64,000 nucleotides of DNA, taken from positions 6,510,001 through 6,574,000 of the forward strand of contig NZ_JAGRPV010000001.1 of assembly GCF_030014955.1 (NCBI RefSeq), written 5' to 3'. A model generated the notes under the pieces. The model was not told the DNA's origin and did no database searches. It was given only the letters and a program-made list of their open reading frames with translations. The position numbers were made by a program, and so were the translations under genes. Each line of letters starts with the position of its first letter. The stretch's first letter is position 1. This DNA comes from Cohnella hashimotonis. Its GTDB lineage: Bacteria > Bacillota > Bacilli > Paenibacillales > Paenibacillaceae. Shown here piece after piece: positions 54,167 to 63,447 of this stretch.

Positions 54167-55051
54167 TCAGGCCTTAACTGCGCCCATGGTGACGCCTTTG
54201 ACGAAGTACTTTTGCAAAAAAGGATAGACGCAGACGGCCGGCACGACCGACACGATCAGCGTGCTCATCTTGATGGCTTCCGGCGTCACATTGCTTTTCC
54301 CCTGGGACATTAACGCCATTTGTTGAAAATCCTTCGCTTGCGCCTCGAACATGATTTTATAGAGCAGCGTTTGCAGCGGATGCAGCCTCGTATCGGTCAT
54401 GTATAGGAACGCGTCAAACCACGAATTCCATTGCGCGACCCCGACAAATAAAGCAATCGTGATAAAAACCGGTACGGATAGCGGAATGACGATCTTCATG
54501 AATATCGTCAAATCCCCGGCTCCGTCGATTTTAGCCGATTCTTCCAGACTATCCGGAAGTCCTCTTAAAAAAGTGGCGATAATGATCATATGGAAGGTGC
54601 TATACATGCCCGGCAAAATATACACCCAGAAGCTGTTCATCAAATGCAGCTTATTGATCAAAATATAGGACGGAATCAATCCGCCTGCAACGAACATGGG
54701 GATCATAAAGTAGAGCATCAATCCCTTTTTGCCGTAAAGATCGTCCTTGGAAATCGCATATGCGGCGATCCCGGTAACCGTCAGATGCAGAAGCGTGCCG
54801 GACAGCGTCCGTGCAACAGAGATCCCGAATGCGTTGACGATCAGATCGTTCGAGAATACGGCTTTATAGTTTTCGAAGGTCGGATGACTGGGCAGGAAGG
54901 TAATGATGCGGCTGGCGGATGTCGTCCCGTCGCTAAAGGAATAGGCCAACACGTATAAAAAGGGATAGAGGGTCACCCCGCAAAGCGCAATCAATAAGAC
55001 CGCGATCATCGTATTTGCGCTTTTTTCATAGATTTGATGGTTGGGATACAT
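54167..55051 (-). CDS. ABC importer 4: permease, MalG/LplC type
   Basis: This 294-residue permease has about six helices. The EAA loop is ESAKIDGAGDLTIFMKIVIP near residue 170, and it ends KGVTMGAVKA. GGAGGAA lies six bases before the ATG. It carries the Lpl-type insertion (MFEAQAKDFQQMALMSQG). It is 27 bases from the partner permease. Confidence 0.95.
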   Translation of the reverse strand: MYPNHQIYEKSANTMIAVLLIALCGVTLYPFLYVLAYSFSDGTTSASRIITFLPSHPTFENYKAVFSNDLIVNAFGISVARTLSGTLLHLTVTGIAAYAISKDDLYGKKGLMLYFMIPMFVAGGLIPSYILINKLHLMNSFWVYILPGMYSTFHMIIIATFLRGLPDSLEESAKIDGAGDLTIFMKIVIPLSVPVFITIALFVGVAQWNSWFDAFLYMTDTRLHPLQTLLYKIMFEAQAKDFQQMALMSQGKSNVTPEAIKMSTLIVSVVPAVCVYPFLQKYFVKGVTMGAVKA

Positions 55052-55078
55052 GCGCTTCCTCCATTATGAATTGCAGAA

Positions 55079-56023
55079 TCAATATAAGCCGTAACCATTC
55101 ACTTTTTTGGACATGCGATTCGAGAAAATGATTAAAACCAAAGCGACGACGGATTGGAACAGGCCGATGGCCGATGCATACGAATAGTGGGCATATTGAA
55201 CGCCAATTTTGTAGACCAAGATGTCGAGATTGTCCGAGGCGCTGCTCACCATGGCATTTCGAAGGTTAAATAGGGTTTCGAAGTTTGGCGTCATCGTGCC
55301 GCCTACCGAAAAGTTAACGCTCACGATACTCCCCGTCGTCAGGATGAACAGCACGATAATCGTCGGCGCGATTCCCGGCAGCGTAATATGCCAGATTCTC
55401 TTGAGGCGGCCCGCGCCGTCCACGATGGCAGCTTCATAGAGCTGCTGATCGATCGCGGTGATCGCGGCGAGATAAATAATCGAGTTCCAGCCGATCTCCT
55501 TCCAGATCGCCGAACCAATGGCGATTCCCCAGAAATAATGCGGTTCCCGCATAAAAGCGACGGCCTCGCCTCCGAAAACGGAAGTCATGATGACGTTAAC
55601 GATTCCCGTGTCCTGATCGAGCAGCCGGTAGACGATGCCGCCGATGATGACCCAAGAAATAAAGTGCGGCAAGTAAGTGATGGACTGCACGGTTTTCTTG
55701 AAGCGGCCTTCCTTCAGCTCGTTTACCATTAAGGCCATTAAAATCGGCATTGGAAACCCGATCAAAATCGCGAACACGTTGATACCCAGCGTATTTTTCA
55801 AGGAATCGTAGAAATCGGGGTTGTCGAACATGGCGGCAAAATGCTTGAATCCGACAAACGGGCTGGAGAGAAAGCCTTTAGAAACCGTGTAATCCTGGAA
55901 AGCGATGACAATGCCCAACATTGGCAAATAGTTAAATATAAATACGGCAACCACCGCTGGAACTAAGAAGAGGTAAAGCGTTTTTCGACGCTTGATTCGT
56001 TTCCAAACCTGCCTTCTTTCCAT
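55079..56023 (-). CDS. ABC importer 4: permease, MalF/LplB type
   Basis: This 314-residue permease has a basic N-terminus, about six helices and the EAA loop EAAIVDGAGRLKRIWHITLP near residue 196. AGGAG lies nine bases before the ATG. It starts 15 bases after the GH78-like stop, so the importer is transcribed behind the intracellular enzymes. No ATPase gene is present. Confidence 0.95.
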   Translation of the reverse strand: MERRQVWKRIKRRKTLYLFLVPAVVAVFIFNYLPMLGIVIAFQDYTVSKGFLSSPFVGFKHFAAMFDNPDFYDSLKNTLGINVFAILIGFPMPILMALMVNELKEGRFKKTVQSITYLPHFISWVIIGGIVYRLLDQDTGIVNVIMTSVFGGEAVAFMREPHYFWGIAIGSAIWKEIGWNSIIYLAAITAIDQQLYEAAIVDGAGRLKRIWHITLPGIAPTIIVLFILTTGSIVSVNFSVGGTMTPNFETLFNLRNAMVSSASDNLDILVYKIGVQYAHYSYASAIGLFQSVVALVLIIFSNRMSKKVNGYGLY

Positions 56024-56038
56024 GCCTGACGCTCCTGT

Positions 56039-58450
56039 CTATTTGTTGATGATGAAATGGATCTGTCCCTTCGATGAAATCGATTTATCCATGCGGGTCC
56101 CGTGCGCGAATGGCGGCGGAATTTCCAGCAGTACTTCGTATCTGTCCGGAACGTGGGCCATCAGCTCAAACCGGCTCTCCGTCCGATGCCATTCGACGCT
56201 GATCGTGCCGCCCTGGCAGGACAATGCGCCTTTGCACCACTTTAAATCGCAGGGATGGGGGGCGAGACGAACCGTACGATTTAGCTCATCGGGCGCGTGC
56301 AGCCCGAGTATGTCGCGAACGAGCCACACGCCGGCGTGCGAAGCAAATCCGTGACACACGCTGTCCGAGCTCCACGTGTGCTCCCACAAGGTTCCGGGTC
56401 CGTTATCGATCATGTGCGAAAATAAAGCTCTCATTTCTTGCAGCAGGCGACGATGCTCTCCTCGGTCTGCCAGCAGGTCGAAGCGAAGAAAATAACCGAT
56501 GAATACGTTGGCGCGCGCCAGCGCGCCATCCATAGCAAGCTGCGGAGCAGCCGGACCGTGCGCTTCGATCAATCGTCGGACCATCTCGGGCCGATCGTCC
56601 CGCTCGGAAGCGACGAACCTGAGCATATAATATTGGACGGCTTCGGAGAAAAGAGAGCCCGGTGTCAGGCCGCGCTCCGGATCATGGCGAAGCGAATCGG
56701 CATACCAGCTGCCGGTAAAGGCGTTGCTCGGCAGTAAGCTTTGCAAGCGATCGGCTTTGTCCGTCCACTCCGGTTTCCGATAGATGTCGCCCGCGCGTTT
56801 TAATACATGGGCATAAAGGGCGTTCGTTCCGACAGAGATCGGCGATTTGTACGCCTCCAGGTTGGCGGACGACCATTCTACGAATACATAGCCCGGCAGG
56901 TTTTCCAGCAAGCCTTTCGCGTTTTCATAGCGCGTGAATTGACCGATCAGGTTTTCTACCGTCTGCCGATAATCGGCAAGCATTTGCGTATCGCCCGATC
57001 GGCAAACGTATTCGTCCAGCTCGAGCATAAGAAACAAGGGCCAATTGGGAATAAAACAGCCCTGATTGGCGAAGCCGGACGGATAACAGACCGGGAAAAA
57101 ACCTTCTGCCAGCGGCGCTTGATCCGAGCGGAGAAAATTGTCGAGCATCGCCCGCTCTACCGACGTGTCGCCGAGCATGAGCCGCGCCGCTCTGCCGGAC
57201 CAGTAGGAATCGCACAGCCATCCGGCCCGCTCCCTTCCCGGGCAGTCCATGAACACGTCCAGCGCATTCATGACGAGGGTTTTCTCCGCCGCCTCATAAA
57301 TCCGGTTTAACTCCCCGTCATTGCACAGGAAGGCTTTTTGCAAAGGCGGCTGAAATTGATATAAAACCGTAAATAAATCGTGAACTGTAAACGTCTGGCC
57401 GCGCACAATCAGCTTCACATAACGGAAGGCATGGGGCTCAAAGGATACGAAGGTGTACCGGCCTGGCCGGCTATTTAAACGAATGACGCTGTTGCTTCCC
57501 GAGCGCCGAGGGTTAAAGGTTCCCCGGTCTTCTAGCAAATCGGTAAAAACCAGATCCAAGGTGCCCGCTTCCAAGCAAGTGAATTCAATCCCGATAAACC
57601 CGCTGTTCATCTCGCCAAAATCGTAAGCCAAAGCAGCGGCTCTGCCCGGGGCCGGTTGAATCGTAAAATGATGATCCTGATCCAGACGCTGGATGCCGGT
57701 AAAGGGGAGCGGGATCTCTTGGCTGCATGCCACGGAAGGGCGGTCGACGACAGGCGGGAACGCGTGAAAGTGATCCGCTTCCTCCCGAAAATGCGGGTGA
57801 GCGGCAACCGCCAGATTCGGGTCGACTTCCGTATCGTGAACGGCGATCAGCCTGGCGTTCCTCGCCACGCGCAGATCCGGCAAAGGCACGACTCTTGGCA
57901 GCAGGACGGGCCGTTCAGCCAGTTCTTCCAGTCCCGTCCTTCCCGCCAGCTCCTCTGCGGCATTCGTGCGCCAATCGATAAAGGACCGATCCAGGTCATA
58001 GGTCTCGCCAAGACATCTGGCATGGGAGAAGGCTTCGGTCAGCTGTCGACGTTGATACAGTCTGAAGCCCTGCCAGCTATGATCCGTATAAGCCAGCACG
58101 GTATCGCCGACCGTCAATTCGGCCATGAGAAAGCTGGACTCCCCCGTTACGTACACGTTCGGATCATTGTACCCGGCCAGTTCGACCGCCAGCATATGCT
58201 CCCTGCCCTTAGTCATAACAGCCGTAATGTCCAGCACATCCACTCTGGCGTGCCCGTGAGCGGCGCGCGCGGGTCCATGCCCTATCAGCTGGCCATCGAC
58301 ATACAGCCTGTAAAAGGTACGGGCCGTAATTTCCAGCAAGCAAGCGCCATCCGAATTTTCAGGCAATCTGACGGCTTTTCGAAATCCGGCCTGTATGTTT
58401 TTCTCCAGGTACAGCCCCTTCAAAAAAATCGGTTTAGCCAGCTTCATCAT
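56039..58450 (-). CDS. GH78-like alpha-L-rhamnosidase family protein
   Basis: This 803-residue protein has N-terminal beta domains with ARTFYRLYVDGQLIGHGPAR, then an (alpha/alpha)6 barrel with VFMDCPGRERAGWLCDSYWS near residue 403 and a C-terminal beta domain. The DCPGRERAGW motif corresponds to DCPQRDERLGW in the classical GH78 at 17955, so the family fits but one acidic position is changed. There is no signal peptide. The ATG at 58450 has GGAGG seven bases upstream and overlaps the preceding stop as ATGA, a coupling signal. The context with a GH65 phosphorylase suggests an intracellular role on a rhamnose-containing oligosaccharide. Specificity is uncertain. Confidence 0.8.
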   Translation of the reverse strand: MMKLAKPIFLKGLYLEKNIQAGFRKAVRLPENSDGACLLEITARTFYRLYVDGQLIGHGPARAAHGHARVDVLDITAVMTKGREHMLAVELAGYNDPNVYVTGESSFLMAELTVGDTVLAYTDHSWQGFRLYQRRQLTEAFSHARCLGETYDLDRSFIDWRTNAAEELAGRTGLEELAERPVLLPRVVPLPDLRVARNARLIAVHDTEVDPNLAVAAHPHFREEADHFHAFPPVVDRPSVACSQEIPLPFTGIQRLDQDHHFTIQPAPGRAAALAYDFGEMNSGFIGIEFTCLEAGTLDLVFTDLLEDRGTFNPRRSGSNSVIRLNSRPGRYTFVSFEPHAFRYVKLIVRGQTFTVHDLFTVLYQFQPPLQKAFLCNDGELNRIYEAAEKTLVMNALDVFMDCPGRERAGWLCDSYWSGRAARLMLGDTSVERAMLDNFLRSDQAPLAEGFFPVCYPSGFANQGCFIPNWPLFLMLELDEYVCRSGDTQMLADYRQTVENLIGQFTRYENAKGLLENLPGYVFVEWSSANLEAYKSPISVGTNALYAHVLKRAGDIYRKPEWTDKADRLQSLLPSNAFTGSWYADSLRHDPERGLTPGSLFSEAVQYYMLRFVASERDDRPEMVRRLIEAHGPAAPQLAMDGALARANVFIGYFLRFDLLADRGEHRRLLQEMRALFSHMIDNGPGTLWEHTWSSDSVCHGFASHAGVWLVRDILGLHAPDELNRTVRLAPHPCDLKWCKGALSCQGGTISVEWHRTESRFELMAHVPDRYEVLLEIPPPFAHGTRMDKSISSKGQIHFIINK

Positions 58451-59100
58451 GGTGATGCCTCCTTCGAGGGAAGCAGCTCCTGCAAACCGCTTACGACCCG
58501 ATCCGCCTCTGTTAACACATGCTTGTCGCCGATTCCTATGCACTTCATGCCGGCATTTTTGGCCGCTTGAATGCCCGCGGTCGAATCCTCCAGCACGAGG
58601 CAGCATTCAGGCCGTACGTGCAGCAAATGCGCGCATTTCAGAAAAACCTCCGGGTCCGGCTTCGTCTGCGCCACCATGCTGCCGTCGACTGCAGCGTCGA
58701 ACCAATCCTGAATGCGCAGGCGCTCCAGGATGACGCCCGCGTTTTTGCTGGAGGTACCCAACCCGATTCGCACACCTGCCTTTTTTAGCCATGCCACGTA
58801 CGCGCGGGCGCCGGGCAAGAGATGGGATTCGTTTAAGGCGGATAAATATTCGAGATACCAGGCATTTTTTCGCGCGGCCCACTCCCGTTTTTCGTCTGCA
58901 TGCATGGACTCTTTTCCCTTTTGCAGCACGTATTCCAGGGATTGCGACCGGCTGACGCCTTTCAGCCGTTCGTTGTCCGCTTCCGTAAAAGGAATGTCGA
59001 GCCGCTCCGCAACGCGTCGCCAAGCCAGATAATGATAGTGGGCCGTATCGACCAATACGCCGTCCAGGTCGAAGATCGCCGCTTTGATCGCGTTATCCAT
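58447..59100 (-). CDS. pgmB: Beta-phosphoglucomutase
   Basis: This 217-residue HAD-superfamily protein has the catalytic DLDGVLVDT (nucleophile aspartate 11, acid/base aspartate 13), LGTSSKN (motif 2, about 114), a lysine in TKPDPEVF (motif 3, about 146) and LEDSTAGIQAA (motif 4, about 170). The GVSR cap-domain segment is typical of beta-phosphoglucomutase. It converts beta-glucose 1-phosphate to glucose 6-phosphate. The ATG at 59100 has GGAGG upstream and overlaps the GH65 stop by eight bases; its own stop overlaps the GH78-like start. The GH65 enzyme supplies the substrate. Confidence 0.95.
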   Translation of the reverse strand: MDNAIKAAIFDLDGVLVDTAHYHYLAWRRVAERLDIPFTEADNERLKGVSRSQSLEYVLQKGKESMHADEKREWAARKNAWYLEYLSALNESHLLPGARAYVAWLKKAGVRIGLGTSSKNAGVILERLRIQDWFDAAVDGSMVAQTKPDPEVFLKCAHLLHVRPECCLVLEDSTAGIQAAKNAGMKCIGIGDKHVLTEADRVVSGLQELLPSKEASP

Positions 59101-61513
59101 TAATGCTCGCCTCCCGGCGCCTGGCGATGGAGATGCGTTCGCCCGAATGTTCGGCGCGCCATGCATACGGTCGTCCCCATATTTTGACCTGGAGGATGCC
59201 TTGCCGAATCTCGGGCAGCGTGATATGCAAATGTTCCGGCTCGGCTTCGACGGCAAGCCGATACCCTCTCCATTGGACGGTGAAGGACAGAGACTTCCAA
59301 GCCCGGGGCAGCGAAGGCGCAATCTCCAGCATGCCGGACGATTCGTCAGGCTGAACGCCGCCAAATCCGAAGATCAGAACCTGCCAGACCGCGCCGGTCG
59401 CGGCCGCATGAAGGCCTAAGCCTGCATTGCCATGCCGGTCCATGAGGTCCGTTCTTGCCGTTCTCAGCCATAGATCGTAGGCTTTTTCCGTGTCTCCAAG
59501 GCGCTGAGCCATTAAGGCATACATGCCCATGCTTAGAGAGGATTGGTGCCATGTACGTTTTTCGTAGTAGTCGTAATTCGCTTGAACCGTCGCCGCATCG
59601 GCAAATCCGCGCAGCAGCAACAGCAGCATGACCGTATCCGCCTGTTTGATAATCTGGGTTTGCTCCAATTCGGCCAATTGCGGATTGCCGGTGTAGACAG
59701 GCATGCCGAGCGCGTCGAATGCCGTGAATTGATAATCCTTTTTTTGAAAGTAACCGTCGAATTGCTCGATTAAAAGCCGCTCTTCGTCTCGCGGGATATA
59801 CATAAGAGCCGCTATTTTTCTCCATTCGGCGATGTCGTCCGGCCGCCAGTCAAGGCGCGCCAGCAAATCGCTCACTTCTGCTGGAAATCGCGCTTGGAAA
59901 TCCGTCAGCGTAGCGGCTGCCTGGACTAAATTGCGGGCCGCCATTGCATTCGTATACGCATTGTTGTCCACGTGTTCATGAAACTCGTCGGGTCCGATTA
60001 CGTTCAGAATGACATACTGCCGGCGCTCCGCATCGTATTCGACCCGGGATTGCCAGAAGCGCGCCGTCTCGATCAGCAGCTCCAGTCCGCATGCCAGCAT
60101 AAATGCCGGATCGTCGGCGACGGCTACGTACTGGCATACGGCATAGGCGATATCCGCGGTCACATGATCCTCGATCTTGCCCATCCACAGCGGTTGAGCC
60201 GCGCCGTGCTCGTCGTACGAGAATGGCGGAATTTCTTCCTGCCCGCTTGCGGCCGATTGCCATGGAAACTTGGCGCCCGCATATCCGGCTATTCTCGCGT
60301 TTTCTCTCGCGCCGCCAAGCTTTTCATATCTGTATTTCAACAGGGATTGAGCCAGATCGGGGAACGTATACATGAAGAAGGGCAGCATAAAAATTTCCGT
60401 ATCCCAGAATACGTGGCCCCAATAGCCTTCGCCATGAAGTCCTTTAGCCGCCATGCTGACGGCAGGCGATCCGGAATAGGCCGTACTCATCAGATGAAAG
60501 AGATTGAAACGAACGAGCCGATTATCTTCCTCGCTGCCCGCGATTTGAATGTCCGCTTCCTGCCACATCTTTGCGTAACGATTCGTATGTTTTCGCAGCT
60601 CTTGCGTCCATCCTTCGGACCGATACCGCGCCAAATTGCGATGGACGGCATCGCGCGGACGACCGCCGTTCAGCTCCAGCGATTGATAGGTGACGACGAG
60701 CTTATCCAACTGCACCGTTTCCTGCCGGCCGATGCGGAACTCGACATACTCCGCGCACTCCTCGCCTTCGTTTGAAAATTTGTGATAAATCGTCGGCAAT
60801 GGCGTTTGCTGACCGATTCTGGAGAGGCCATGAATGGCAGATCCCATTCCGATATGGATGGCTTCATCCTTTGTGACCGCTTCCAAATAGAGCTGCTCGG
60901 AATCGCCGTCTTCGGCAGCGAGGAGATTAAAGTGTTTGGCACGAAACTTCGGATTGGTGTTCCAATTGACGGCCGATCCGTCGATACGGCTCTCTATGCC
61001 GAATACGCCTTCATGATTAAGCGGCGTCGCGAACAATCGAATCCCGGTACGATGAACGTCATGGCGGCTTACGAATCGGCATGTCCCCACTGCGGTCTCA
61101 TGGCCGTCGCGATCTCTGTAAACGCTCTCGCTAATCAAAATGCCCTGCTTCATATCGAGAATGCGGCAAAATCGTATGACTTCGCAGGTTTGCGCGTTTA
61201 ACGGGCTCGCTTCCTCTGCGTAACGAAGAGCATTGCGGTTCGCGAATACGGATATGCCGTGCCATTGGGGCAGATTCACCAATTCCCTGACCGGCCCATC
61301 CCCTTTATTGAAGATGCCCGCCAAATAATTTCCCGGCATTTCCGGAACGGCCCCTTGCTCGAACGCGCCGCGCGTTCCCATATAGCCGTTCGTCAGCGTG
61401 AACAGCGTTTCATGCTTGAAGTTGCTTTTTGGATCATACGTGTCTTGTACGATCAGCCAGTCGTCCTCGCTCAGCAACCGATTAAGGGCTTCATGATAAA
61501 AATACGCAGCCAT
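59093..61513 (-). CDS. GH65 inverting disaccharide phosphorylase (maltose/kojibiose/glucosyl-rhamnose type)
   Basis: This 806-residue enzyme belongs to GH65. It has an N-terminal beta sandwich (FTLTNGYMGTRGAFEQG), an (alpha/alpha)6 barrel with GYWGHVFWDTEIFMLPFF, the general acid glutamate in IGPDEFHEHVDNNAY (about residue 510) and the phosphate-site segment QIIKQADTVML. The ATG at 61513 has GGGGGAG eight bases upstream; the frame opens at 61582. It phosphorolyses an alpha-glucosidic disaccharide to beta-glucose 1-phosphate, which the next gene's mutase uses. Acceptor specificity cannot be read directly; because a GH78-like gene follows, 3-O-alpha-glucosyl-rhamnose is a candidate alongside maltose, kojibiose and nigerose. 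Confidence 0.93.
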   Translation of the reverse strand: MAAYFYHEALNRLLSEDDWLIVQDTYDPKSNFKHETLFTLTNGYMGTRGAFEQGAVPEMPGNYLAGIFNKGDGPVRELVNLPQWHGISVFANRNALRYAEEASPLNAQTCEVIRFCRILDMKQGILISESVYRDRDGHETAVGTCRFVSRHDVHRTGIRLFATPLNHEGVFGIESRIDGSAVNWNTNPKFRAKHFNLLAAEDGDSEQLYLEAVTKDEAIHIGMGSAIHGLSRIGQQTPLPTIYHKFSNEGEECAEYVEFRIGRQETVQLDKLVVTYQSLELNGGRPRDAVHRNLARYRSEGWTQELRKHTNRYAKMWQEADIQIAGSEEDNRLVRFNLFHLMSTAYSGSPAVSMAAKGLHGEGYWGHVFWDTEIFMLPFFMYTFPDLAQSLLKYRYEKLGGARENARIAGYAGAKFPWQSAASGQEEIPPFSYDEHGAAQPLWMGKIEDHVTADIAYAVCQYVAVADDPAFMLACGLELLIETARFWQSRVEYDAERRQYVILNVIGPDEFHEHVDNNAYTNAMAARNLVQAAATLTDFQARFPAEVSDLLARLDWRPDDIAEWRKIAALMYIPRDEERLLIEQFDGYFQKKDYQFTAFDALGMPVYTGNPQLAELEQTQIIKQADTVMLLLLLRGFADAATVQANYDYYEKRTWHQSSLSMGMYALMAQRLGDTEKAYDLWLRTARTDLMDRHGNAGLGLHAAATGAVWQVLIFGFGGVQPDESSGMLEIAPSLPRAWKSLSFTVQWRGYRLAVEAEPEHLHITLPEIRQGILQVKIWGRPYAWRAEHSGERISIARRREASING

Positions 61514-61612
61514 GTCGCTCTCTCCCCCAAACGTTTCTCTCGTTTTAATTATAGGGGGGAGAAAAGACCGGAAAACAGACACGGAATGAACGATAAATAT
61601 ACGAAACGAACG

Positions 61613-63445
61613 CTATTCCACGCTTAAACGATCGGCAAAGCGTAAAAGCCTGACGATCTCCTCCTTCGTCATAAAGGGGAGAATAACCGTGACAACGGTT
61701 CCTTCGCCATATACGCTCTCGATCGAAATCCCGTATTCCTCTCCGAAATATAGCTTGATGCGCTTCATAATGTTGCTTAATCCGTATCCGCCGGAGCCGT
61801 CCAGCATCGCCTTGTTCAGTCCGTCCAATTGCTCTTCGGGGATGCCCGCGCCGTTATCCGTTACTTGAAATACGACGTTACCTGCCGAGCGATACCCCTT
61901 GATATCCAGCCGCCCTTCCGTATGAACGGGACGAAGTCCATGCACAATCGCATTTTCGATAATGGGCTGCAGAAAAAGCTTGATGGTATAACACGGCTCA
62001 ATGCTTTCCTCGATTTGAAAGGCCGCCTCGAACTGAACGTTATAGGTAAATTTCAAAATTTCGATATAATCGCGAATCATGCTTATTTCCTCTGATACGC
62101 TTGTAATGAGCTCGCCATTATGAAGGAAATTGCGGTAAAAGAAGATCAGCCTTTCCGTCGTCTGAAAAATATCTTCTGCGCCCAAGCGCTTCGCCTTTCT
62201 TTTAATGAGCGCGAGCGTGTTATACAGCAAGTGGGGATTGATCTGTGCCTGCAGCAGTTCGACCTCCATGCTTCTGGCCACTAGTTTCGATTTATAGTCA
62301 TGCTGGATCAGCTCGTTAATTCTTTTGGTCATCTGGACGAAGCTGTTATCGAGCACGCCGATCTCATCGTTGCCCGTTACGGAACGTAGTTCTTCCCCAT
62401 CAACGCCTTTGGCTTGGAATCTGCGAATTTTGGACACGACCATCGATATTCGCTTGGTGATTGCGGAGGAAACAAAAAAGGTCAAAATAAACGAACTAAG
62501 CAAGGTCAGAACCAGGACAATAAGCGTAATTTTCGTAATAGGCGCCAATTTCTCCGCAACCAGATCCGTTCTGTACAAGGATACCAGCCGCCACCCCGTC
62601 ACGTCGGAGGTCGTATAAGCCGCGATATAATTATCGCTGCCGTTTTTATATTTAAAGTAGCCTTCCTTGCCGTCCCAGGCATGCGCGCTTAATTCCCCCG
62701 TCTGAAAAGAAGCGGGCTTGTCCGGATAAGAAAAAACCGTTTGTCCCGATTCGTCGAAATAAAAGATCTGACCGGACACGAACTGATCGTTGCGACTGAA
62801 AATCCCCTTGAATATGCCGGTGGAAATGTTCAGGTCTAACATGCCGAGCTGCTTGATCGTCTTAAAATCCATCAATTTTCGGTTCATCGAAATATACGTC
62901 GATTGTCCCGATTGATCCGCCATCCAGTAAAACGTCTTCTTGGAGGAAAGAAAGGTCGGGTACCACGGCTTGGCAGCCATGTCCTGCATGTCCCTGATCC
63001 CCCCGCCATCCTTGGGCAAGGAGTCGTTGTCGACGTAAATCACGGGGATGACCGCTTCGGCCGAAGTGGCCGACTTTGTCGTGAAGCCGCCCTCGGTATA
63101 CCCGGTTTCCTCGAAGATCGAACGGATCACTTTATAGATCACGTTGGCATAAGCATTCGACACCATATCGATATCCGTGTACGTCTTGGCCAAGGTTTCT
63201 TGAAAAAGCGTATTGTTAAACAAAATATCGCTTTTCTTCATGTAAAGGGTAAGTTGGAAATCCATAACGTTGCTGGCTTGCTGAAGGTTTCTCAGCAGCC
63301 ATTTCATTTCATTCTGCTCTACGTACTTGGCCGCGATCGAGTAGGAGGACAAGCTGATCGTTAAGATCGCGCCCATTAAAATGGTCGTAAAACTGAACAT
63401 TAACTTTTTGCGCAGGCTGATGTCATGCAGCTTCGGCCATTTCAT
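61613..63445 (-). CDS. Sensor histidine kinase, YesM family
   Basis: This 610-residue kinase has transmembrane helices at about 17-36 and 300-322, an extracellular sensing region, HAMP, and the site AQINPHLLYNTLAL with histidine near residue 405. N box PIIENAIVHGL, G box VTDNGAGIPEEQ. Its ATG is three bases after the regulator stop, so regulator and kinase are coupled, the same order as pair 2. It precedes the GH65 operon by 100 bases, its probable target. Confidence 0.95.
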   Translation of the reverse strand: MKWPKLHDISLRKKLMFSFTTILMGAILTISLSSYSIAAKYVEQNEMKWLLRNLQQASNVMDFQLTLYMKKSDILFNNTLFQETLAKTYTDIDMVSNAYANVIYKVIRSIFEETGYTEGGFTTKSATSAEAVIPVIYVDNDSLPKDGGGIRDMQDMAAKPWYPTFLSSKKTFYWMADQSGQSTYISMNRKLMDFKTIKQLGMLDLNISTGIFKGIFSRNDQFVSGQIFYFDESGQTVFSYPDKPASFQTGELSAHAWDGKEGYFKYKNGSDNYIAAYTTSDVTGWRLVSLYRTDLVAEKLAPITKITLIVLVLTLLSSFILTFFVSSAITKRISMVVSKIRRFQAKGVDGEELRSVTGNDEIGVLDNSFVQMTKRINELIQHDYKSKLVARSMEVELLQAQINPHLLYNTLALIKRKAKRLGAEDIFQTTERLIFFYRNFLHNGELITSVSEEISMIRDYIEILKFTYNVQFEAAFQIEESIEPCYTIKLFLQPIIENAIVHGLRPVHTEGRLDIKGYRSAGNVVFQVTDNGAGIPEEQLDGLNKAMLDGSGGYGLSNIMKRIKLYFGEEYGISIESVYGEGTVVTVILPFMTKEEIVRLLRFADRLSVE

Positions 63446-63447
63446 CG

